Below, one piece after another: positions 25,575 through 29,790 of a DNA stretch of 29,790 nucleotides. The first letter of the stretch is position 1; every line of letters starts with the position of its first letter. The DNA is from an uncultured Bacteroidaceae bacterium (GTDB taxonomy: Bacteria; Bacteroidota; Bacteroidia; Bacteroidales; Bacteroidaceae): the NCBI GenBank assembly GCA_904501945.1, contig CAJGCU010000016.1, forward strand, positions 1 through 29,790. The letters are read 5' to 3'. A model generated the notes under the pieces. It saw nothing but the letters and a program-made list of their open reading frames with translations, ran no database searches and had not been told where the DNA came from. The translations under genes were made by a program, and so were the position numbers.

Positions 25575-26051
25575 TTAGGGCAAGATGCCCAAGTAATCAA
25601 TTTTATCCATATCCCTTCTCACGCTTTCCGCCCCATCGGGGAAAGCCAGTTCCCAGCCTCTCAGCACATCCAGGTAGCTGTAGTCGCATCCCGTCTCCAC
25701 CTTCGCCATAGCTCGCACCAGCACAATAGCCGTGTGATAATGATGCTTCACGTCCACGCGTTCCTCCCTGTTCCTGCCCGTCAGGCGGCACACCATCTCG
25801 ATATAGGCTTCAGTGTCGTTCTCAAATCGGGGAGCCCACCTCCTGACGATGTCCTCAATCTTATAGATGCCATGCACCTTGTTATAGGTGCGCAGACACC
25901 TGAATGCCGCCCTGAAACCGTACTCCAGCGAGCAGAACACACAGAACGCGCCATCGTCTCCCACCTGCCCCAGCCAGTTGGTATTGGGGTCTTTTCTGAT
26001 GTTAAGAGGATTGTTATTGCGCACCCCTCTCGTTGTTTTCATTCTTCCCAT
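25575..26051 (-). CDS. Phage-type lysozyme / structural protein P5-like
   Basis: The 158-residue protein starts TRGVRNNNPLNIRKD (residues 6-20) and continues with CSLEYGFRAAFRCLRTY and IEDIVRRWAPRFENDTEAY. This arrangement is characteristic of proteins annotated as phage structural protein P5 or virion-associated peptidoglycan lytic enzymes. It would cut cell-wall peptidoglycan; no signal peptide is visible, so export or release would need help. Its 5' end overlaps the small hydrophobic ORF at 26014-26142 by 38 bp in another frame. The start could also be the second Met at 26042. Confidence 0.7.
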   Translation of the reverse strand: MGRMKTTRGVRNNNPLNIRKDPNTNWLGQVGDDGAFCVFCSLEYGFRAAFRCLRTYNKVHGIYKIEDIVRRWAPRFENDTEAYIEMVCRLTGRNREERVDVKHHYHTAIVLVRAMAKVETGCDYSYLDVLRGWELAFPDGAESVRRDMDKIDYLGILP

Positions 26052-26142
26052 ATTTTTTCTTTCCTTTAATTTGTATCACAAAAGAAATAATCTCTCGGAG
26101 CAGCCACAGGACGCGACCGATATTCCACTTGCTCTTATCCAT
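26014..26142 (-). CDS. Small hydrophobic peptide (42 aa), smalltalk/holin-like candidate
   Basis: This short frame runs from the ATG at 26140-26142 to TAA at 26014-26016. It begins MDKSKWN, then a hydrophobic stretch of about 20 residues (VLWLLREIISFVIQI), then a Lys/Asn-rich tail. Its ATG is two bases beyond the stop of the upstream gene, and its 3' end overlaps the lysozyme-like gene. Bacteroidales cassettes of this kind commonly carry a tiny single-helix protein at this spot (the so-called smalltalk family, often with a KxxW start). Position and composition support it; homology is uncertain. Confidence 0.5.
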   Translation of the reverse strand: MDKSKWNIGRVLWLLREIISFVIQIKGKKKYGKNENNERGAQ

Positions 26143-26144
26143 CG

Positions 26145-26447
26145 TTATAGCATGATTTGAATATTATACAGCCTTGCATTCATAAACTCCCTGCCTTGCC
26201 ACTCCTTCACGGCAAAGCCCAGCTGAAACTCCATGCGCCTGCCTTCCTGCACAGCCCTTTGCAAGCTCTCCATATAGGCATCGTTGCCGATGGTGTGCTC
26301 AGCCAGAATCTCGTCATTCTTCGCCTCCCCCCTGTCGTTCACATAGGGAATGCTGATAATGCATGGATAACTCAGTCTCTTCTCTCCGTTGCCGGTCGCC
26401 CACTCGCGAGGCATACCGATTTTCTTGATAAATCCTTGTACAAACAT
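26145..26447 (-). CDS. Conserved cassette protein, possible OB-fold ssDNA-binding (DUF3127-like)
   Basis: The 100-residue protein has FVQGFIKKIGMPREW at its start, SYPCIISIPYVN in the middle, and MEFQLGFAVKEWQGREFMNARLYNI at its end. The last pattern (hydrophobic strand, then WxGRxFxxxRxY) is shared with DUF3127 and single-strand-binding OB folds. A ssDNA-binding helper would fit next to the primase-helicase-like protein upstream. No signal peptide or membrane segment is visible. The OB-fold idea is inference from a short motif. Confidence 0.55.
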   Translation of the reverse strand: MFVQGFIKKIGMPREWATGNGEKRLSYPCIISIPYVNDRGEAKNDEILAEHTIGNDAYMESLQRAVQEGRRMEFQLGFAVKEWQGREFMNARLYNIQIML

Positions 26448-26517
26448 CGTTTTAAGTTATTATTCAGTTAATCATTTTTTTTTATATTCATCGCTCCTGA
26501 AACAGAAAGCAGAACAC

Positions 26518-28833
26518 CTATTTCAGTTTCCGATACATATTCTCACCCGTCTTCTCAATGAGCCTGTTCGCCTTCCACAGCGAGATGACATTGCTGACAG
26601 GCGTTTTAATAAAAGCCTTTGCCAGCGCCATGCGCACATCTTCCTTGCCAAACGTGTCGCCCATGCGCGAAAACACCTTGTCGTGCGGCACCCCCTTAGC
26701 CTTCACGCTGTTCTGCATCTCGTTATACTGCTCGCCAAACTGGCAGAGGCTGTGATACAGGTCCACCGTGCAGAACCACCTCACAAAGTCGATAATAATC
26801 CCTCTCTCCCTCTTGCCCACATTGCTGTACAGCCCATGGCACATCAGCGCCAGCCTAAACCCCTTCACCGCAGCACGGCGACGGAACACGTCCCTGGCAG
26901 GGTTAAGCGTTTCAGCCGACACCACCCGCTCCCTTTCGAGCCAATCCAGCAACGGCTGATAGATGTAAGAGAGGTCCACGCGCTCCAGCGGCTGAAAGTC
27001 ATACTGCCACGGCACCACCCTGTCGAAGTCCTCGGGCGCGACATCCAGCAGCACGCTCTTGTCAAACTTCAGCGGCATCTTGTACACCTTCATCTCCAGC
27101 CTGTTCAGAATATTGTCAATCTGAGCCTGCTCCGTCTTCGGTATCGCCTTCCAGGGCACAAACTTCGCAAACTGCTGGTTCTCGATGGGACATACCGAGA
27201 AGCGCGTCACCAGCCCGTCCTCCACATTCTTGAAGAAGCGGTTGATTTGGTCCTGCGTACAGGTGAACAGCAGATTCATAAACATCTGCACCTCGCCTTT
27301 GAACGTGTTCGCGCTCTTGTAGTACTGCCCATAGAACCCATTGTCCCAAGTGATGCGCCACAAGTCACTCTTGTCGCCGCCCGCCGTGCGGTTCCCCTTC
27401 GTAAAAGTGTCCAGTTCCTCCGCTTCGATGTACATGTGATGCCCCTGGTTGTTGCGCATCTTCGTCAGCAGCTCCGGAATAGAAATGAGCGGCTTCACAA
27501 TGCGCACCGACACCCTCGGCGCCTCCTCCCCCCTATCGTTCGCGCCCCTCCTGCGCTCGCCCGACGCATAGATTTCCTCCCTCGCGTTCGCCAGTTCATC
27601 CCTGTCACGCAAATTTTGCAGCAGCCCCGACAGCCTCTTGATGAACGACTTTCCCGAACTGGGCGGCGCAAACAGCAGCGAGATAAACTCCGTGCTCTGC
27701 TCAGAGTCGTCAAAGTAAGTGGCGCGCAAATGACTCGTCAGCGTGCCCAAGATAGGCAGCAGAGCCACTATGGTAGGCACCTTGAAGTCAGGCGGCGCAG
27801 CATTCACATACTGGCGAAAGACAGGCGGCAGTTTTGGCATAGGCGGCAGCGGCTCACGCTCCTCAGCCTTGTCAGGCACCTGCGCCATCGTGCGATCCAG
27901 CAGATAGCCCCTGTCCTTCAGAAAGAAGTAAATGTTCTTCTCCAGCCTCGTCGTGCGATTGCTCGAGCAGAGCGACACACACTGCGCCCAAGTCTCCTCC
28001 ACCGGCCTGTCAAACGCCGGCAGCACAGCATGCACAATCTTCGCGTCATTATTGCACAAGTTGCGGAACTGCACAATCAGATTGTTATAGAACGTGTGCC
28101 GCTGCCCCTCCTCAGGTGCGCCGCCAGTCGACTCAATCCACTCCTGCACCAAGTCCGCCACCCTGATGCCATTATACTTAAAGTCCCTGAACAGCTCGTC
28201 ATTCTCCAGCACCTCGCCCACCTTCGTCTGCACATTAGCGTACTTCTCCGTCGTGCCCGTCCACTGCAGCCCCTTCATCGCCTCGATGCTCTCAGATGGC
28301 ACCTCGTCAAACAGGCCGTTCACATACACCCAGTAACTCTGGGGCACAAGATACGACAGCCGCGAAAGATCCTTGCAGGCAGGGTCAACAGCGCCGAACC
28401 GCTCCAGCCCCAGTTGGCTGACTATGCGCCCAACGGTAGCCTCCATGCCATCAGCGTGGCACTCAGCAATGACCCTCAGCCCCTTGTGCGAAGGAGTGAT
28501 GTGGATGAAGCGCACCCCCAGCCGCCTGCAATCCTCGTCAGCAAACCTCAGTTCCTCACCTCTGGCATCAATCCTTTCCGTTCCGTCCACATCAATCATC
28601 ACCAGTCCCGTCGGCGTGCAATTCTCCTTCTTGCGCGTCTTGTCTCCCACCGTCCCCATCGGCATGATAGCAGGCAGACTGTCCTTCCACTCCTTGTTGC
28701 CCGTCTTCTCAATCTGCGTGCAGCAGGCTTCAATTTCCTCGTGGCAGTCGAGCCAGTGCCTGAACTCGTCGTGCGACTGCACAGAGATACAGGGCCGGAC
28801 ACTTCGCTTATTCCTGTAGATATCAATTTTCAT
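26518..28833 (-). CDS. VirE-N (BT4734-like) / DUF3987 primase-helicase-like protein
   Basis: The 771-residue protein has an N-terminal VirE-N/BT4734-like domain with a primase-polymerase-style DxD (Asp81 and Asp83 in VMIDVDGT) and a downstream THITPSHKGLRV-like strand (about 110-121, with His116). From about residue 330 a DUF3987 domain follows, with a Walker A loop LLFAPPSSGKSF (386-397) and a probable Walker B region around MYIEAEELDTF. Such proteins are widespread in Bacteroidales mobile elements and are thought to act in DNA replication. The start ATG overlaps the stop of the upstream 88-aa gene (ATGA). G+C is visibly higher than in flanking metabolic genes. Confidence 0.85.
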   Translation of the reverse strand: MKIDIYRNKRSVRPCISVQSHDEFRHWLDCHEEIEACCTQIEKTGNKEWKDSLPAIMPMGTVGDKTRKKENCTPTGLVMIDVDGTERIDARGEELRFADEDCRRLGVRFIHITPSHKGLRVIAECHADGMEATVGRIVSQLGLERFGAVDPACKDLSRLSYLVPQSYWVYVNGLFDEVPSESIEAMKGLQWTGTTEKYANVQTKVGEVLENDELFRDFKYNGIRVADLVQEWIESTGGAPEEGQRHTFYNNLIVQFRNLCNNDAKIVHAVLPAFDRPVEETWAQCVSLCSSNRTTRLEKNIYFFLKDRGYLLDRTMAQVPDKAEEREPLPPMPKLPPVFRQYVNAAPPDFKVPTIVALLPILGTLTSHLRATYFDDSEQSTEFISLLFAPPSSGKSFIKRLSGLLQNLRDRDELANAREEIYASGERRRGANDRGEEAPRVSVRIVKPLISIPELLTKMRNNQGHHMYIEAEELDTFTKGNRTAGGDKSDLWRITWDNGFYGQYYKSANTFKGEVQMFMNLLFTCTQDQINRFFKNVEDGLVTRFSVCPIENQQFAKFVPWKAIPKTEQAQIDNILNRLEMKVYKMPLKFDKSVLLDVAPEDFDRVVPWQYDFQPLERVDLSYIYQPLLDWLERERVVSAETLNPARDVFRRRAAVKGFRLALMCHGLYSNVGKRERGIIIDFVRWFCTVDLYHSLCQFGEQYNEMQNSVKAKGVPHDKVFSRMGDTFGKEDVRMALAKAFIKTPVSNVISLWKANRLIEKTGENMYRKLK

Positions 28834-29096
28834 GTCAGATACTGTTCCAGTTGAGTCAAGATAAACATCATTTTATTAGAGGCAGCAAGCATATCAAAAT
28901 CCTCCTTGCTAAACTTCACCGACACCTTAAAGATGTCCTTGCTCTCATAAATAGAGAACGATTCATGCTCAGCCACCAGTCGCAGCCCCTTCGGAGCAGC
29001 CGCAGGCTGATAAGGACGAAACTGAATTTCACCATAGGCATTCACCCATGCACTGCCGCGATACTTACGGTCAGGTTCCAAAGTCATTTCTTTCAT
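28830..29096 (-). CDS. Hypothetical 88-aa protein coupled to the primase-helicase gene
   Basis: It starts at the ATG at 29094-29096 and ends in a 4-bp overlap with the next gene. The sequence has RKYRGSAWVNAYGEIQFRPYQ near the N-terminus, suggesting a small beta-rich domain, then helical FSKEDFDMLAASNKMMFILTQLEQYL. No known motif is recognised. Coupling to the primase-helicase gene suggests a replication accessory or regulatory role, but that is only context. Confidence 0.6.
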   Translation of the reverse strand: MKEMTLEPDRKYRGSAWVNAYGEIQFRPYQPAAAPKGLRLVAEHESFSIYESKDIFKVSVKFSKEDFDMLAASNKMMFILTQLEQYLT

Positions 29097-29152
29097 TTTA
29101 CTTTACTTTTTTTAAGTGATTATTAATATTACAGGGCAACAACCCCCATTCT

Positions 29153-29257
29153 CAATTCGCAACTCTCAACTTTCAACTTCCAACTTTCAATTCGCAACTC
29201 TCAATTTTCAACTTTCAACTCTCAACTTTCAATTTCCAATTCGCAACTCTCAACTTT
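29153..29257. repeat. Fifteen tandem heptamers CAACTTT and variants
   Basis: Consecutive 7-bp units all begin CAA: CAACTTT, CAACTCT, CAATTCG, CAATTTC, CAATTTT and CAACTTC. The triplet CAATTCG-CAACTCT recurs three times, pointing to growth by slippage or segmental duplication. The tract fills most of the 191-bp gap between the small HTH-like gene and the 88-aa gene, so it lies in the leader of the latter. No other feature is seen in that gap. Confidence 0.85.
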
Positions 29258-29287
29258 CATCCAAACTCCGCCCAGCGCGCGGGCTGG

Positions 29288-29476
29288 TCAATCCTCCACC
29301 ACCCTTGCCGACTCCAGGTTATTCATCGCCCATGATCGAATGCTAGAAGCGCGCAGCGAGTTTCGTTCAAACGCCAGACTGTGATACATATATCCACGCG
29401 AGAGAGAGCCAAACTGCTGCATCAGCCGCAGCCGATCCTCCGATTTAGTAATAATGATTTTAGGCATAGTCTCCAT
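29288..29476 (-). CDS. Small HTH-like protein (62 aa)
   Basis: I chose the ATG at 29474-29476 (another at 29467). A longer frame to a GTG at 29521 would start at or upstream of the expected transcript start from the -7 box at 29524-29531. The product has KSEDRLRLMQQFGSLSRG (11-28) then YMYHSLAFERNS, and SLRASSIRSWAMNN (40-53). This F..xSxxxMxxSLxxxxxSxxAxxIRxxAM pattern is that of short helix-turn-helix proteins common in Bacteroidales mobile DNA. It lies immediately downstream of the iteron array, so autoregulation or iteron binding is plausible. No homologue is named with certainty. Confidence 0.55.
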   Translation of the reverse strand: METMPKIIITKSEDRLRLMQQFGSLSRGYMYHSLAFERNSLRASSIRSWAMNNLESARVVED

Positions 29477-29523
29477 TCCTTTGCAAGTTAAACATTTCCG
29501 CCCCTTCGAGCTGATTTCCACCG

Positions 29524-29531
29524 CAAAGTTA
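29524..29531 (-). promoter_or_regulatory. -7 box of the cassette promoter
   Basis: The plus strand CAAAGTTA is TAACTTTG on the minus strand, a full TAnnTTTG match. It lies between the small HTH-like gene and the first iteron (29569), placing the iterons upstream of the promoter as an operator would be. Confidence 0.55.
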
Positions 29532-29568
29532 CAGACAAAAAGACGGCGACAGAATTTTCATTCCATCG

Positions 29569-29727
29569 CCGTAGAGTTTCTGAGAGTTTTCCGTAGAGTT
29601 TTGCCCTTTTTCGGGGGTGTTCCGTAGAGTTTTTCCCCAAAAACGCCTTTTTTCCGTAGAGTTTTGGGAGTTTTTGTCAAATTTCCGTAGAGTTTTGAGG
29701 TTTTTCGCCCTTTTTCCGTAGAGTTTT
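29569..29727. repeat. Iteron array: six CCGTAGAGTTTT repeats
   Basis: Copies begin at 29569, 29591, 29622, 29654, 29685 and 29716. The first ends in C instead of T; the others match over 12 bp, and most are preceded by TTT. Spacings are 22, 31, 32, 31 and 31 bp, so five copies lie on the same helix face (three turns). Spacers contain half-copies such as GAGAGTTTT (29583) and GGGAGTTTTT (29666). I see no gene between 29477 and 29790; the last 63 bases are only AT-rich. Confidence 0.85.
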
Positions 29728-29790
29728 AAAAGTATTCAATTCATCCTCAATCAATTAAAAAAAATAAAAAAACAAGGAAAATCGAAGTCA

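Larger units (their letters stand above)
24620..29727 (-). mobile_element. Bacteroidales VirE/DUF3987 mobile or prophage-remnant cassette
   Basis: Eight minus-strand genes, several with 4-bp overlaps, run from the iteron-controlled promoter to the hairpin terminator. The mix of a primase-helicase-like protein, lysozyme/P5-like, DUF5675-like and tiny hydrophobic proteins matches mobile cassettes frequent in Bacteroidales genomes. The usual HU-like and DUF4248 partners are absent. No integrase, transposase or attachment site is visible, so element limits are uncertain and it may extend past the window. Confidence 0.6.

Noticed and set aside
26389..28854. 821-codon open frame on the plus strand opposite the primase-helicase gene
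   Set aside because: It is antisense to a protein with clear VirE-N and DUF3987 motifs. Its translation is rich in Arg, His, Leu and Pro with no domain, as expected for a mirror frame of GC-rich coding DNA.
29477..29521. GTG start giving a 77-aa version of the small HTH-like protein
   Set aside because: The GTG would lie at or upstream of the transcription start predicted from the -7 box at 29524-29531, and the extra residues (with CLTCKG) have no support beyond an open frame.
29569..29727. CRISPR array
   Set aside because: The repeats are only 12 bp, the spacers are short, T-rich and similar to one another with half-copies of the repeat, and no cas gene is present.
24548..29790. tRNA gene or integration site flanking the cassette
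   Set aside because: I looked for cloverleaf-like sequence and matching direct repeats at both cassette ends and saw none; the far end may lie outside the window.

Overview
The window reads as chromosomal DNA of a Bacteroidales bacterium, probably Prevotella- or Bacteroides-like. The reasons are several TAnnTTTG (-7) promoter boxes of the Bacteroidetes type, AT-rich translation starts mostly without Shine-Dalgarno sequences, a TonB-dependent receptor with an N-terminal carboxypeptidase-regulatory-like domain, paired GH29/GH127 glycosidases, and a VirE-N/DUF3987 cassette. Genus cannot be fixed from the sequence alone.

Region 1 (1-6157). A 3'-truncated TonB-dependent receptor on the minus strand diverges from a leucine operon. 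That operon starts with a textbook attenuator: a good Bacteroidetes promoter, a 31-codon leader peptide with six Leu codons, and mutually exclusive antiterminator and terminator hairpins. It continues leuA, leuC and leuD. The leuD product is unusual: it carries a C-terminal DUF4234-like membrane domain in the same reading frame. leuB is not in the window.

Region 2 (6363-11723). A sodium:solute symporter and an OprO/P-like porin lie in one minus-strand unit. Divergent from them is a second HMGL-family synthase (citramalate or 2-isopropylmalate synthase type), followed 20 bp later by an AraC regulator.

Region 3 (11982-24547). A nine-gene plus-strand run fits deoxy-sugar (L-fucose) use: aldo/keto reductase, amidohydrolase (lactonase-like), FucP permease, zinc alcohol dehydrogenase, RhaM-type mutarotase, then four exported glycosidases (GH127, GH29, GH29, GH127). 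Together they suggest exoglycosidase release of fucose, uptake, and oxidation through fuconolactone. No fuconate dehydratase and no SusC/SusD pair are present in the window.

Region 4 (24620-29790). A compact minus-strand mobile or phage-derived cassette ends at a hairpin terminator. In transcription order it holds a 62-aa HTH-like protein, a heptamer repeat tract, an 88-aa unknown, a VirE-N/DUF3987 primase-helicase-like protein, a possible OB-fold protein, a 42-aa hydrophobic peptide, a phage lysozyme/P5-like protein, a DUF5675-like protein and a 122-aa unknown. Upstream sits an array of six CCGTAGAGTTTT iterons, five of them phased at about 31 bp. This iteron plus primase-helicase unit is the most system-like unexplained element in the window.
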